A stretch of 39,172 nucleotides of DNA from Verrucomicrobiales bacterium (GTDB lineage: Bacteria > Verrucomicrobiota > Verrucomicrobiia > Verrucomicrobiales > SLCJ01). The translations under genes and the position numbers were made by a program. Where the stretch lies: NCBI GenBank assembly GCA_024636835.1, contig JAGXGH010000057.1:1-39172 (forward strand), written 5' to 3'. The notes under the pieces were generated by a model. That model saw nothing but the letters and a program-made list of their open reading frames with translations. It was not told where the DNA came from and made no database searches. Shown piece after piece: positions 22,660 to 32,260 of the stretch (positions are counted from its first letter, which is position 1; the number at the start of each line of letters is the position of its first letter).

Positions 22660-23652
22660 TTATTTGTTACTGGTCGCCTCAACGACCTCGGGTGCAGGGA
22701 CACGTTCGACGGAAAACCCCGCCATCTCCAACTGCTCGACAAGGCCGGTTTTACCCGGCATGTGAAGCGCGCCCACGGCAACGAAAAACTTCTTCTCAGG
22801 GCTTGCCTTGTAACGCTCAATCAGCCGCTTCGTCATGCGTAGATTACGCTCATCGAGAAGCCCACTCATAAAGCGCGTCATTATCTCCGGCTCGGGACGA
22901 CCGTAGAGCTCTTCATCCCAAGCGCCAGCCTCAGCCAACTCTTCCACATCACCACGACGATAAGAAAGGATCATCGCTTCAGAAACTGATCCAAGCTCGT
23001 TTTCACGAGCCACCCGCATACTCTCCAACGACAGATCGAGTAGCTCGATCATCTCATCATCCTTGAATGACGTCAGCGCGGTCATCTGTTCATCCAAGGT
23101 TTCCAGTGCATCTTCCTCAAGTTTCGCGACATCGGCGATTTTGACAATTTTTTCGTCCACGCTCGGCATCCCCGGATATTCCATCATCGCTTCGAGAAGG
23201 GGCACCGTCACCATCACCGACCAGACTTGCATCCGGCTGAATGGCGGATTCTTCACACCGAGCATCGGCGAGATTAACTTGAGCTCGGCGTCGAGTCGTT
23301 TCGCCGTTTCCTCGGGTAGCATGTCGACTAAATCACGCTTTTCATTAGCCGGAAGCAGACCAGAAACCGCTGCCTTGCTCATGCTCTCTGCATCCATCTT
23401 GATCTCCGTAACCACCACGTCACAGGATTTGATCGCGTCCGTCACCGTGTGCGGAAAATTTGCCACACGAGGGTCTGCCAAATGCATGGTCCCAAAAAGG
23501 TAGCCCTTGGATTCACCGTTACCGGACTTCACTTCCCACAATAACGGGAAGTGTGGAGGCAGTGGGTCGACCGCTTTTTCCTGAGCGGATGATACGGTGG
23601 AAAAACCTGCGAAGAAAACCGCGCCGGCACAGAGAGAGAGTATGTTCTTCAT
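22660..23652 (-). CDS. TraB/GumN family protein, exported
   Basis: 330 residues with a signal peptide (MKNILSLCAGAVFFAGFSTVSSA). It has the family marks PLLWEVKSGNGESKGYLFGTMHL, VTEIKMDAES, AGAWDEELYGRPEPEIMTRFM and FVAVGALHMPGKTGLVEQL. The GxxH pairs (GTMHL, GALHM) and a Glu between them are the proposed metal site of the TraB/PrgY/GumN/Tiki superfamily, whose eukaryotic members are Mn/Co metalloproteases. Periplasmic location is implied. It lies 23 bp downstream of leuC and 13 bp upstream of leuD, on the same strand, so it is embedded in the leucine operon. Its role there is unknown. Confidence 0.85.
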   Translation of the reverse strand: MKNILSLCAGAVFFAGFSTVSSAQEKAVDPLPPHFPLLWEVKSGNGESKGYLFGTMHLADPRVANFPHTVTDAIKSCDVVVTEIKMDAESMSKAAVSGLLPANEKRDLVDMLPEETAKRLDAELKLISPMLGVKNPPFSRMQVWSVMVTVPLLEAMMEYPGMPSVDEKIVKIADVAKLEEDALETLDEQMTALTSFKDDEMIELLDLSLESMRVARENELGSVSEAMILSYRRGDVEELAEAGAWDEELYGRPEPEIMTRFMSGLLDERNLRMTKRLIERYKASPEKKFFVAVGALHMPGKTGLVEQLEMAGFSVERVPAPEVVEATSNK

Positions 23653-23675
23653 GAAAATTATATAACGATCTTGAT

Positions 23676-25109
23676 TCACACCGCTGCAGATGTCGATCCG
23701 ACTGCGAAGACTTCGCGCGCATCAGCCACCTCACCGGCGACTGCGGCCGCGGCGACCATGACAGGACTCATCAGGACGGTTCGCCCGATCGGGCTGCCTT
23801 GGCGGCCTTTGAAATTTCGGTTCGACGAACTCGCGCATAATTGATCGCCGATCAGCTTATCCGGGTTCATCGCCAGACACATCGAGCACCCGGCACCTCG
23901 CCACTCAAACCCAGCCTGACGAAACACCTCAGCGATCCCTTCGTTTTCACAGATCGTCGCCACCACCTGCGAACCAGGCACAGCGATCGCTTTCACACCG
24001 TCAGCTACTTTGTGGCCAGCGAGATACTTTGCCACCTCGCGGAAATCAGAAAGGCGACCGTTGGTGCACGACCCGAGGAAGGCGACGTCCACCTTCGTTC
24101 CCTTGATCGGCGCACCTGCGTCCAACTTCATATAAGTCAGTGCATCGGTGATCACCTTGCGCTCATCCTCCGAATCCAAATCCGCTGGATCAGGAATCGT
24201 TTCGTTGATGAACACACCGTGATCCGGCGACGTCCCCCATGTCACTGACGGCTCGATATCCTCCGCGCGAATGTCCACCACATCGTCGTATTCGGCATCA
24301 GCGTCGGAGGCGAACGATAGCCAACGAGCGGCGGCTTCATCAAAAGCATCACCCTCCGCAGGGACGTACGGGCGTCCTTTCAAATAGGCGACTGTCTTGC
24401 CATCCGGATTCACATATCCACAACGCGCACCACCTTCGATCGACATATTGCAGACCGTCATCCGTTCCTCCATCGAGAACTTATCAAACACCGAGCCACC
24501 GTATTCATAGGTGTAACCGATGCCGCCCTTCGCACCGAGCAGCTTGATGATGTGTAAAATCACATCCTTCGCGTAAACGCCAGGCCCAAGCTCGCCTTCA
24601 ACATTGATCCGACGGACCTTTGTCTTCGCCATCGCCAGTGTCTGAGTCGCCAACACATCGCGCACTTGTGTCGTGCCGATACCGAAGGCGATCGCGCCGA
24701 ACGCGCCGTGAGTCGCCGTGTGGCTATCGCCGCACACAATCGTTGTGCCCGGTTGAGTAATCCCCTGCTCGGGACCGACCACGTGGACGATTCCTTGCTT
24801 GCCGCTCTTGAGATCAAAATACTTGATGCCAAACTTCTCCACATTCTTCTTCAGTTCGCGGATCATTTCATCCGCTAACGGATCAGCAAACGGCTCCTCA
24901 AATTGATCCGTTGGCACGATGTGGTCGACCGTTGCAAAGGTCCGATCCGGATAGCGCACGCCCAGGTTCAAGTCGCGAAGCATACCGAACGCCTGTGGGC
25001 TGGTCACCTCGTGAATCAAATGTGTGCCAATCAGCAGTTGCGTCTGCCCATTGCTCAATGTGCGCACCGTATGCGCTTCCCAAACCTTATCGTAAAGTGT
25101 CTTACCCAT
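23676..25109 (-). CDS. leuC: 3-isopropylmalate dehydratase large subunit
   Basis: 477 residues from the ATG at 25109. The aconitase-family [4Fe-4S] cysteines are in [11 protein letters not shown] and [13 protein letters not shown]. The N-terminal [11 protein letters not shown] and [13 protein letters not shown], and [24 protein letters not shown], are typical of LeuC. It acts with LeuD in leucine biosynthesis. It is the first gene of a leuC-gumN-leuD cluster. The start at 25109 gives the usual MGKTLYDKV beginning; 25118 adds three residues. Confidence 0.95.
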   Translation of the reverse strand: MGKTLYDKVWEAHTVRTLSNGQTQLLIGTHLIHEVTSPQAFGMLRDLNLGVRYPDRTFATVDHIVPTDQFEEPFADPLADEMIRELKKNVEKFGIKYFDLKSGKQGIVHVVGPEQGITQPGTTIVCGDSHTATHGAFGAIAFGIGTTQVRDVLATQTLAMAKTKVRRINVEGELGPGVYAKDVILHIIKLLGAKGGIGYTYEYGGSVFDKFSMEERMTVCNMSIEGGARCGYVNPDGKTVAYLKGRPYVPAEGDAFDEAAARWLSFASDADAEYDDVVDIRAEDIEPSVTWGTSPDHGVFINETIPDPADLDSEDERKVITDALTYMKLDAGAPIKGTKVDVAFLGSCTNGRLSDFREVAKYLAGHKVADGVKAIAVPGSQVVATICENEGIAEVFRQAGFEWRGAGCSMCLAMNPDKLIGDQLCASSSNRNFKGRQGSPIGRTVLMSPVMVAAAAVAGEVADAREVFAVGSTSAAV

Positions 25110-25527
25110 GGTGATCATTTGCCTTCCCGAGCACTCAAGATGCCACGGGTAAGGAACCTAGCGCAGATTTTCGCGCTCGCAACGGCTTGGAAAGCTGCGA
25201 TTCATCCTTCCGTAATCTTCAGGCATCCTGGTCTATCGTCATCCAGCTCATCACCCGTTCAAAGCTCTACTTGATGTCAGGCATCTAGTAGCACAACGAT
25301 CAATAAGGAAACATATGAGCTCAGAGTAGACATGACGAAAAAGTCAGGCAGCCAAATTATCGCAACATTCTCCAGCTCACTCGCCCTGACGGCAAGGGTT
25401 GAGCTGGCGTGCAACCAAATCGCCAGCGAAACGACGTCATAAGCCACAGAGACTTGCAGTGGAGCTGCAGGTTGCGAATTGGCAGAAATCCGCTACTGTG
25501 CGCTGCTATCTCATAGCGCTTACGAAT
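25110..25527. other. leuC upstream region
   Basis: About 420 bp with no gene I can support. It should include the leuC promoter. I looked for a T-box (the GGTGGTACCGCG-type motif) and a leucine-rich leader peptide and saw neither. The right end passes into a family-C repeat. Confidence 0.4.
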
Positions 25528-25617
25528 AAAAAATAGGACTATTCGCCGCGCACAATTCGCTCTCTAACAAACAACTCACGCCCACTCGCGTCAGATCAAT
25601 ACCAAGATTGGTATCAT
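25528..25617 (+). repeat. Intergenic palindromic repeat family C, copy 4
   Basis: Contains aataggactattcgccgcgc, caactcacg, actcgcgtcagatcaatacc and the hairpin ATACCAAgaTTGGTAT. The hairpin runs directly into the ATG at 25616, so it would lie in the ribosome-binding region of the next gene. Confidence 0.85.
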
Positions 25618-26434
25618 GACAGAAATTCTCTACATTGTCGGCTTCATTGTGCTTGGGATCGCGCTGCGCTCGTTTGGGTCGGTGATCGCTATGAAGTCAG
25701 GGATGCTTGCCTTTCTGGTGGCGAGCTTTCTGTTCGGATTTTTCCTTACTGGCGGCACTATACTGGGTGGCATCGTCGCCGTAGCGCTGTGGTTTTTACT
25801 CCCTTGGCTGGAAATTCTTACACGAGTCCGCCGCATGCGCCTGCCAACGACGAAAGTCATGCGCGGGAAGTTCCCTCCAAGCCGTTCGGAGTTCCCCCAA
25901 ATCCATGAAGTAAGTCAGGAAATCGAAGCCGCGGGGTTCGTTCACACCGACGACGTCGGGTGGGACGGCGATGACACCCGTCAGTTTTTCCGCATCTTTC
26001 ACCGCGAGAGCGATCAGACGGTCGCCAAAGTCTGCCTCAACGAACAGTCGGGTAACGCGTTCTTTTACGTCGCCATTTCCACACTCACCCACGAGGGCAC
26101 GATCTGGCGGACATGGAATTATCCATTCAGCTACACCATGAAGCTGCCGCCAATGATTCGTGTCCAACGATCCGCCAACGCCCGATCGTTCGATGAGTTG
26201 ATGGATATTCACCGCGCGTATCTCGATACGAACTGGGTGGGGGAAACCAGCATCGCAAAACAGAAGCCCGAAGATTTACCTCGCGCGCTAGAGGAAGAAA
26301 TCAAGCAAACCGTCGAGCACAACATGCACCGCGGAATCATCGAACCGGCAGGCGAAGGGCTTTTCCGCTACTCCGCCCGTGGCATGTTCTTCCTGTGGAC
26401 ACAGTTGGTGAAGGACATGGTGAAACTGGGGTGA
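25616..26434 (+). CDS. Membrane protein of unknown function
   Basis: 272 residues. Two or three membrane segments occupy the first ~70 residues (ILYIVGFIVLGIALRSFG, MLAFLVASFLFGFFLTGG, LGGIVAVALWFLLPWL). A soluble domain follows with DDTRQFFRIFHRESDQTVAKVCL and FYVAISTLTHEGTIWRTWNYPF. No family is recognised. The ATG at 25616 immediately follows a family-C hairpin, with no Shine-Dalgarno sequence visible; an ATG deeper in the frame (MKSGMLAF at 25691) would lose the first membrane segment. Confidence 0.65.
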   Translation: MTEILYIVGFIVLGIALRSFGSVIAMKSGMLAFLVASFLFGFFLTGGTILGGIVAVALWFLLPWLEILTRVRRMRLPTTKVMRGKFPPSRSEFPQIHEVSQEIEAAGFVHTDDVGWDGDDTRQFFRIFHRESDQTVAKVCLNEQSGNAFFYVAISTLTHEGTIWRTWNYPFSYTMKLPPMIRVQRSANARSFDELMDIHRAYLDTNWVGETSIAKQKPEDLPRALEEEIKQTVEHNMHRGIIEPAGEGLFRYSARGMFFLWTQLVKDMVKLG

Positions 26435-26438
26435 GAGC

Positions 26439-26607
26439 CAATGGTCAAGAGTCAATGGACAATGGTCAATGGGCGCAAGCGGATTACACTGTTCTTTGAA
26501 CATCCGAGCATTTCCAGCAGACTAACCCTGGCCTGGCCTTGGCCTTTAGCCGAACAAACCACCTTCACCCTCAAAACAGCTCACCTATTGACCATTGTCC
26601 TTTGACC
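26439..26607. repeat. Inverted short repeats around an intergenic spacer
   Basis: The left end has caatggtcaa twice with tcaatggacaatggtcaa between, and the right end reads ttgaccattgtcctttgacc, its reverse complement in large part. The arms are about 115 bp apart, between two plus-strand genes. No gene or terminator is visible inside. Confidence 0.6.
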
Positions 26608-26608
26608 A

Positions 26609-27112
26609 ATGTCTCTGCCTCTCCTCCCCACCTCACGAAAGCGCGTGCTGAATCCTGAAAAGGAACTGCGCTTTACCCGCTCTCGACAGGCCATGGGGTT
26701 CGCCTTGTTGGCGGCGATGTGTATCGGCGCAGCGTGCACGATCCTTACCGTCGTCATCTACACCTCAGCCATTGATCGCGAATCTCCCATCAGCCCGTGG
26801 TGGAGCGCCATCCCGTTCGCCCTCGCCATCCCTTGCGGATGGGCCGCGCTCTATCTCGCGAGCCATGCCTACATTCTACTCACCCCGCTGGGAATTGAGA
26901 TTTTTCCACTTTGGCGGCCAGCGACAAACCTCCGCGTCGTCTACTGGTCGGAAATTGGAAAAGTCACCATCGACGACCTGCGACAACTTCTCGTGATCGA
27001 TTTCAAAGAAGGCGGCGGCGGGGTGGTGCTGACTTTAAACCCAGTCCGCAAACCAGCTCGCGAGCTGCTTCGCGTTGCCATTGAAGGGCGGGCCAAACAA
27101 GGTGAAAGCTGA
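26609..27112 (+). CDS. Small membrane protein with PH-like domain
   Basis: 167 residues. A basic N-terminus is followed by two membrane segments (MGFALLAAMCIGAACTILTVVIY and IPFALAIPCGWAALYLASHAYI). A soluble C-terminal domain follows with the pattern of bacterial PH/bPH2-like domains: ILLTPLGIEIFPLW, LRVVYWSEIGKVTIDD and LLVIDFKEGGGGVVLTL. Such domains are usually found in membrane-associated proteins of unknown role. No neighbour gives a function. Confidence 0.6.
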   Translation: MSLPLLPTSRKRVLNPEKELRFTRSRQAMGFALLAAMCIGAACTILTVVIYTSAIDRESPISPWWSAIPFALAIPCGWAALYLASHAYILLTPLGIEIFPLWRPATNLRVVYWSEIGKVTIDDLRQLLVIDFKEGGGGVVLTLNPVRKPARELLRVAIEGRAKQGES

Positions 27113-27166
27113 TCCTTCAAAAAAGATCAACGGAATACCCACCTTGATTCGTATCTCATGGTAACC

Positions 27167-27655
27167 ATGAAGAAGCACTCATTACAAAAAATGACGGCCA
27201 TCTTCTCCGTGATCGCACTTGTCGCGATCAGTATGTTTGCCCTCGCACCGAAGGCAAATGCGGGAGAAGGATGGGAAACCGACCTCCAGAAAGCGAAGGC
27301 CACCGCCAAAGCCGGTGATAAATCGTTGCTCATCAATTTCACCGGCTCCGACTGGTGAGGCGCTTGTATCGCGCTTGAGGGCCGTGTGCTCTCTAAAAAA
27401 GAATTTATCACTGAAGCATCGAAGAAGTATGTTCTTGTCGAGCTCGACTTCCCAAGAAAGAAGAAACTTCCGGAAGCCGAAGCTGAAGCCAACGAAAAAG
27501 CTTCTGAAGTCTACAAAATCCGATACTTCCCAACGCTCATCTTGACCGATGCCGAAGGCAAAGAATTCGCACGTGGCGGCGGCGGCGATATGCCGGACAT
27601 CGCAGCAGCACTGAAGTGGCTCAATGCGAAGGCTGAAGAGAAGGACATGCTTTAA
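27167..27655 (+). CDS. Thioredoxin-like protein with in-frame TGA at the first redox Cys (candidate selenoprotein)
   Basis: From the ATG at 27167, an exported protein (TAIFSVIALVAISMFALAPKANA signal) of 162 codons if the TGA at 27356-27358 is decoded. The sequence before it is LLINFTGSDW; after it GACIALEGRVLSKKEF, so the redox motif reads U/C-G-A-C. Members of this PVC thioredoxin family normally have GSDWCGWC at this place. The frame stays open for 98 more codons with family features (VELDFPRKKKLPEAEAEANEK, cis-Pro in YFPTLILTDAEGKEFARGG). A strong terminator follows. Either selenocysteine is inserted here, or the gene has just acquired one nonsense change. A possible SECIS-like stem (GCGC/GTGC) starts about 12 nt after the TGA. 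Confidence 0.7.
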
Positions 27656-27685
27656 AAAAGACTGCTCTTCCAGAACACGATCACC

Positions 27686-27719
27686 AGCCCGATCCGCCCA
27701 CGCGGATCGGGCTTTTTTA
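27686..27719 (+). terminator. Rho-independent terminator of the thioredoxin-like gene
   Basis: Perfect 12-bp stem AGCCCGATCCGC / GCGGATCGGGCT with a 4-nt loop, followed by six Ts. It lies 30 bp after the stop. Confidence 0.92.
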
Positions 27720-27743
27720 CGGTTCCCAATGTAGGTTAGACGT

Positions 27744-27799
27744 GTCGGCTAACATCTAAGCTTGCGGGCAGTGCCCGGTAATTTCCATAGGGAGCCGAC
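27744..27799. other. Nested hairpin between convergent genes
   Basis: Outer arms GTCGGCT (27744-27750) and AGCCGAC (27793-27799) enclose an inner perfect hairpin CGGGCA-g-TGCCCG (27765-27777). There is no T-run. No coding potential is evident in 27720-27880. Confidence 0.5.
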
Positions 27800-27880
27800 A
27801 ACTCTCCCCTACAGACACACACGCCTTTGAAACGCAGACTCCAAACCTATTTCCTTCCACCTCTTGCCCCGATCGCGTTT

Positions 27881-28267
27881 CTATTTTTCAAACGCCTGCT
27901 CCATCTGCTGGCGGACCTGTCGTTCACGCTCATTCGAATCGCCGATCATGTCGTAGGCCAACAACGCCGCAAGCAAGATAGGCACCAACAAGGATTTCTC
28001 ACTCCACTCGAAGCGGATATTGAAAAACGCGAAGCCAAATAGCATCGGCATTACCATCAGCCCGTAGCTAGCAAAAACACTACCGAGCGCAATTCCAGGC
28101 GCACCGAGGAAGCCAAAAATCAAGCCCGCCAACTCGCCAGAGGCAAATAGACCACCGACTCCGCATCCCACCGCAAATGCACCCGCGATCAGAAACAATC
28201 TGCCGATCAGACTTCGAGAAGCCTCGACAAACACATCAACAGGATCAAAACGGCCACGCTCACTCAT
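27881..28267 (-). CDS. Small membrane protein, unknown function
   Basis: 128 residues. After a polar N-terminus (MSERGRFDPVDVFVEASRSL) there are three or four hydrophobic stretches (IGRLFLIAGAFAVGCGVGGLF, AGLIFGFLGAPGIALGSVFAS, GLMVMPMLFGFAFFNI, LLVPILLAALLAYDMI). A charged C-terminal helix follows (SNERERQVRQQMEQAFEK). I do not recognise the family. It is divergent from leuS, with 146 bp between. Confidence 0.6.
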   Translation of the reverse strand: MSERGRFDPVDVFVEASRSLIGRLFLIAGAFAVGCGVGGLFASGELAGLIFGFLGAPGIALGSVFASYGLMVMPMLFGFAFFNIRFEWSEKSLLVPILLAALLAYDMIGDSNERERQVRQQMEQAFEK

Positions 28268-28413
28268 TGCCCGAATCTAGAGCACACATCTTGACCCCAC
28301 CATGGTAATTCCCAATACAGTTTGTAATATCACCCTTCACTTGCGGGAGGGGCGTCCCTTGCTACCTGTGTCCTCTGGCACAGTGTTGCCAATCTCTTTC
28401 CAGACCCATCATC

Positions 28414-31086
28414 ATGAGCGACCGACGCAAGCCCTATCCTTTTGACGTATTCGAATCCCAATGGCAAACCCGCTGGGATGAACAGAAAACGTTCCGCACC
28501 CCAAACCCGGGTGACTCCGATTTCGATGCCACCAAGCCGAAGTTCTTCGTCCTCGATATGTTTCCCTATCCGAGCGGCGCAGGCTTACACGTCGGCCACC
28601 CCGAGGGCTACACCGCCACCGATATCATCGGGCGCTACAAGCGGATGAATGGGTTCAATGTCCTGCATCCGATGGGATGGGACGCCTTCGGCTTGCCTGC
28701 TGAGCAATACGCGATCAAAACCGGCCAGCACCCACGCATCACCACCGAGCAGAACATCGACAACTTCCGCCGCCAGCTGAAGTCCCTGGGCTTCGCCTAC
28801 GACTGGGACCGTGAAGTCAACACCACCGACCCCGGCTACGTGAAATGGACGCAGTGGATTTTCATCCAGCTCTACAACAGCTACTTCTGCGAGGATGAGA
28901 ACAAAGCCAAGCCAGTCTCCGAACTCGAAGCCAAAGGATGGACACGCGATCAAATCGACGCCGTCCGTCTCGCCTTCGTCTCCGAAGCACCGGTCAACTG
29001 GTCACCGGATCTCGGCACTGTGCTCGCCAACGAAGAAATCGAAGAGTGGAAAGCCAAGGGTCACACTGTCGAGCGCCGCCCGCTGCGTCAGTGGATGTTG
29101 CGCATCACCAAATACGCACAGCGTCTAATCGATGACCTCGACCCACTCGACTGGCCGGAGTCCATCAAGTTGCTGCAGAAGAACTGGATCGGAAAATCCA
29201 CCGGTGCCGAAGTCGCATTCACCATCGCCTCCGCAGCAGGCGGAGCTTCCACCAATAACTCCGAACAGATAACTGATAACTGTCACGAAGTGACTGTCTT
29301 CACCACACGCCCTGACACGCTCTTCGGCGCCACCTACATGGTGCTCGCTCCCGAGCACCCGCTGGTCTCCACCATCGCATCACCCGGCAAAGCCGAAGAG
29401 ATCGACGCCTATCAAAAAGCCTGCGCCAACAAGTCCGACTTGGAGCGTGGCGATATGAACAAAAACAAGTCCGGCCTCTTTACAGGCGCTTACGCCACCA
29501 ACCCCGTCAACGGCGAAGAAATCCCCGTATGGATCGCCGACTACGTCATGATGGGATACGGAACCGGCGCGATCATGGCCGTCCCCGCCCACGACGAACG
29601 CGACTTCGAGTTCGCTAAGAAGTTCGAGCTGCCGATTATTCAAGTTGTTCAGCCTAAGGGCGACGAAGACTGGCAAGGATTCATCGGCCACGGCATCGCC
29701 GTGAACTCTGGCTTCCTCGACGGATTACCCACCAAAGAAGCGAAGTCGAAGATTATTTCGTGGCTGGTCGAGAATGGTAAAGGCACCGCCAAGACCAACT
29801 TCAAACTGCGCGATTGGTTGTTCTCTCGCCAGCGCTACTGGGGTGAGCCCTTCCCTGTCCTTTGGGAAGACGGCAAACACCACACCGCTCCCGAGTCGGA
29901 TCTCCCCATCCTTCAGCCCGAGCTAGAAGACTTCAAACCCACCGGATCGCCGGAAGGCCCACTCGCCAAGGCCACCGACTGGATCGCCTACAGCGAGACC
30001 GCCAAACGCGAAACCAACACCATGCCACAGTGGGCCGGTTCGTGCTGGTATTACCTTCGCTACTGCGACCCCAACAACACCGAACGCTTCATCTCCAAAG
30101 AAGCCGAAGACTACTGGAGTAGACAACCCGACTCCGGCGCAGACGCATCCCAACCGAATAACTCATCACCATCAACCGATAACTCAAGTCCACAAGGCAT
30201 TGTCGACTTGTACGTCGGCGGCACCGAACATGCTGTGCTGCACCTTCTCTATGCTCGCTTCTGGCATAAGGTTCTTCACGACCTTGGCCACCTCACAACC
30301 AGCGAGCCCTTCCAGCGTCTTGTGAACCAGGGACTGATTCTAGGAGAAGACGGTCAGAAAATGTCCAAATCCACCGGCAACGTCGTCAACCCCGACGACG
30401 TGGTCAACGAATACGGTGCCGATTCACTGCGTCTCTACGAAATGTTCATGGGCCCACTCGAGCAGGTGAAGCCATGGCAGATGAAAGGCGTCGAAGGCGT
30501 ATCGCGCTTCCTCGCCCGCGTCTGGCGTGTCGCTTTCGAGACCAATCAGGAAGGTGAATGGGCTGCTACAGAAAAGCTCGTCGACGCTTCTGACGACACC
30601 GCCAAAACCCTCCGTAAAACCGTTCACGAAACGATCAAAAAGGTCGGCGAAGATATCGAGAAGCTCTCGTTCAACACAGCCATCTCGCAGATGATGGTAT
30701 GCACCAACGCATTCACCAACGCCGAGAAAATTCCGGTCTCCATGTTCGTTGAGTTCCTTCGTGTTCTCAACCCATTCGCCCCGCACCTGAGCGAAGAGAT
30801 CAACGCACGCGTTGCCTCCGCCTTCGACTCCGTCTCCTCCGAGATGTTGTCCGAGCAGGCCTGGCCATCATACAACGAGGAATACCTCATCGAGAGCGAA
30901 GTCGAAATCGTCATCCAGGTGAATGGCAAACTCCGCGACAAACTCATCGTCGCCAAAGACGCCGCCAAAGAGGATGTCGAAGCTTTGGCTCTCGCGAGCG
31001 ACAAAGTAAAGGCACACACCGACGGCCTCACCGTCCGCAAAGTCATCGTCGTCCCCGGCCGCCTGGTGAATATTGTGGCGAATTAG
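28414..31086 (+). CDS. leuS: Leucine--tRNA ligase
   Basis: An 890-residue class I synthetase that charges tRNA-Leu. HIGH motif HVGH in [32 protein letters not shown]; editing-domain [26 protein letters not shown] in [16 protein letters not shown]; a C-terminal anticodon/tail domain ending [13 protein letters not shown]. Two segments have no counterpart in typical LeuS: about residues 272-291 ([15 protein letters not shown], before the editing motif) and 571-598 ([20 protein letters not shown], before VDLYVGG). Both are Asn/Ser/Thr-rich and coded by gataact-containing DNA. Frame is intact, so the enzyme should work. The ATG at 28414 gives the normal start. Confidence 0.95.
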   Translation: MSDRRKPYPFDVFESQWQTRWDEQKTFRTPNPGDSDFDATKPKFFVLDMFPYPSGAGLHVGHPEGYTATDIIGRYKRMNGFNVLHPMGWDAFGLPAEQYAIKTGQHPRITTEQNIDNFRRQLKSLGFAYDWDREVNTTDPGYVKWTQWIFIQLYNSYFCEDENKAKPVSELEAKGWTRDQIDAVRLAFVSEAPVNWSPDLGTVLANEEIEEWKAKGHTVERRPLRQWMLRITKYAQRLIDDLDPLDWPESIKLLQKNWIGKSTGAEVAFTIASAAGGASTNNSEQITDNCHEVTVFTTRPDTLFGATYMVLAPEHPLVSTIASPGKAEEIDAYQKACANKSDLERGDMNKNKSGLFTGAYATNPVNGEEIPVWIADYVMMGYGTGAIMAVPAHDERDFEFAKKFELPIIQVVQPKGDEDWQGFIGHGIAVNSGFLDGLPTKEAKSKIISWLVENGKGTAKTNFKLRDWLFSRQRYWGEPFPVLWEDGKHHTAPESDLPILQPELEDFKPTGSPEGPLAKATDWIAYSETAKRETNTMPQWAGSCWYYLRYCDPNNTERFISKEAEDYWSRQPDSGADASQPNNSSPSTDNSSPQGIVDLYVGGTEHAVLHLLYARFWHKVLHDLGHLTTSEPFQRLVNQGLILGEDGQKMSKSTGNVVNPDDVVNEYGADSLRLYEMFMGPLEQVKPWQMKGVEGVSRFLARVWRVAFETNQEGEWAATEKLVDASDDTAKTLRKTVHETIKKVGEDIEKLSFNTAISQMMVCTNAFTNAEKIPVSMFVEFLRVLNPFAPHLSEEINARVASAFDSVSSEMLSEQAWPSYNEEYLIESEVEIVIQVNGKLRDKLIVAKDAAKEDVEALALASDKVKAHTDGLTVRKVIVVPGRLVNIVAN

Positions 31087-31142
31087 CGCGAGCGTTACCA
31101 CTACGGGAATCGAAGAGATACCGTCGCCCTCCCCCCGTAACC

Positions 31143-32045
31143 TCACTCCTTTGGTAGAACCGCATGTTTCAGTTCGACAGCGGTCAGTAAATTCTCCAAC
31201 ATTTGCGGAAGAATCAGTAGCCGCTTTTCTGGAAAGTAGGCGTGGTCTGCGGCACCCTTCGGATAAATAGCAAGCGTCGTGGTTGCACCGTCCTCGGCGA
31301 TATGAAAGATGGTGCCGGCGCGCCAGTCGGTGACGATGAAACCGCTACCGCCATCCGACTCAATCCCGTCAAGGTTGCCGGTCGGTTCGGGTGTGATACG
31401 GGTGATCGCCTTGGTCTTGAGATCGACAGACAAAAGACGGCCAGGTATCTTGGTCGAGAAGTCATCGGCAACTTCCGCTCCCCATCCGCCGAGAATCAGC
31501 TTGCCGTCATGAACGAACACACCGTTGGGATGTTCGATCTCGGGCCCTTCGAGAAACACCGAGGCCTTACCGTCACGAATAGCGATGACACGGCTTTTCA
31601 ACATGTCGGAAACATAAATCGTACCGTCCGCACCAATCGCCAGATCATTGAGAAACGTGGCGTCGGGAACAACGAGACGAGCCAGCACCTTGCCGGTTGC
31701 TATCTCAATCGACACCACCTTATCGATATCCGCGACCCAAAGAACTCCATCGTGACTGCGCAGACCTTTCGGGGAATCAAAACCGGTCACCCACTTGTTG
31801 GTGAGCATCTTGCCATCGGGACTGAGCTTCGAGATCCAGCCGTCACCGTCTTGAGCACCGCCGCCGCCCTCGCCGATCTGCGACAAGAATAACAGCCCGG
31901 AGGCCTTGTCGTAGTAAGCGGATTCTGGTGCCTGCAACCCCTCGTTGAGCTCCCACATTTTGGTGAGTGCCGCTTCTTCAGCATTGGCGGAAATAACGAA
32001 CCAGAGGGAAAGCAGATAAAACCATGAATACAGGATTTTGAACAT
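31143..32045 (-). CDS. SMP-30/gluconolactonase-like secreted beta-propeller protein
   Basis: 300 residues with a signal peptide (MFKILYSWFYLLSLWFVISANA). The mature protein follows the six-blade SGL pattern: GLQAPESAYYDKASGLLFLSQI (metal Glu region), GFDSPKGLRSHDGVLWVADI, NDLAIGADGTIYVSDML (metal Asn and Asp), HPNGVFVHDGKLILGGWG and LDGIESDGGSGFIVTDW. SMP-30 relatives hydrolyse lactones with a bound divalent ion. Export and 'NDLA...YVSD' suggest a periplasmic lactonase or a non-enzymatic propeller; the substrate is unknown. It is convergent with leuS. Confidence 0.75.
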   Translation of the reverse strand: MFKILYSWFYLLSLWFVISANAEEAALTKMWELNEGLQAPESAYYDKASGLLFLSQIGEGGGGAQDGDGWISKLSPDGKMLTNKWVTGFDSPKGLRSHDGVLWVADIDKVVSIEIATGKVLARLVVPDATFLNDLAIGADGTIYVSDMLKSRVIAIRDGKASVFLEGPEIEHPNGVFVHDGKLILGGWGAEVADDFSTKIPGRLLSVDLKTKAITRITPEPTGNLDGIESDGGSGFIVTDWRAGTIFHIAEDGATTTLAIYPKGAADHAYFPEKRLLILPQMLENLLTAVELKHAVLPKE

Positions 32046-32260
32046 AAGTGGCGGAAGCTAATCTCCAACTCGAACAGTGTCTAGAGTAAAACAAGATACC
32101 GGATGCCGGTGATCGTTTTTCCAGGTCACAGGTGAACGTCGATATAAATCGAACCCACGATTATTCTTCCGCAGTCAAACTCCCGAGAGCAGCTAGATTG
32201 CGGAGACCGGCTCGCTGCGGGAAGGGCGTGCTGGCTAAACCAAGTCCGTGCTGTAAACGG

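Noticed and set aside
22647..22820. LeuD N-terminal extension
   Set aside because: It overlaps the end of the GumN gene in another frame and has no LeuD similarity; LeuD starts at 22646.
27359..27655. A separate gene starting at the ATG at 27386
   Set aside because: It would begin in the middle of a thioredoxin fold and lack the redox motif; the sequence is continuous in frame with the upstream signal peptide and NFTGSDW.
28268..28413. T-box or amino-acid leader upstream of leuS, valS or leuC
   Set aside because: No T-box core motif or leader peptide with repeated Leu/Val codons could be seen in any of the three regions.
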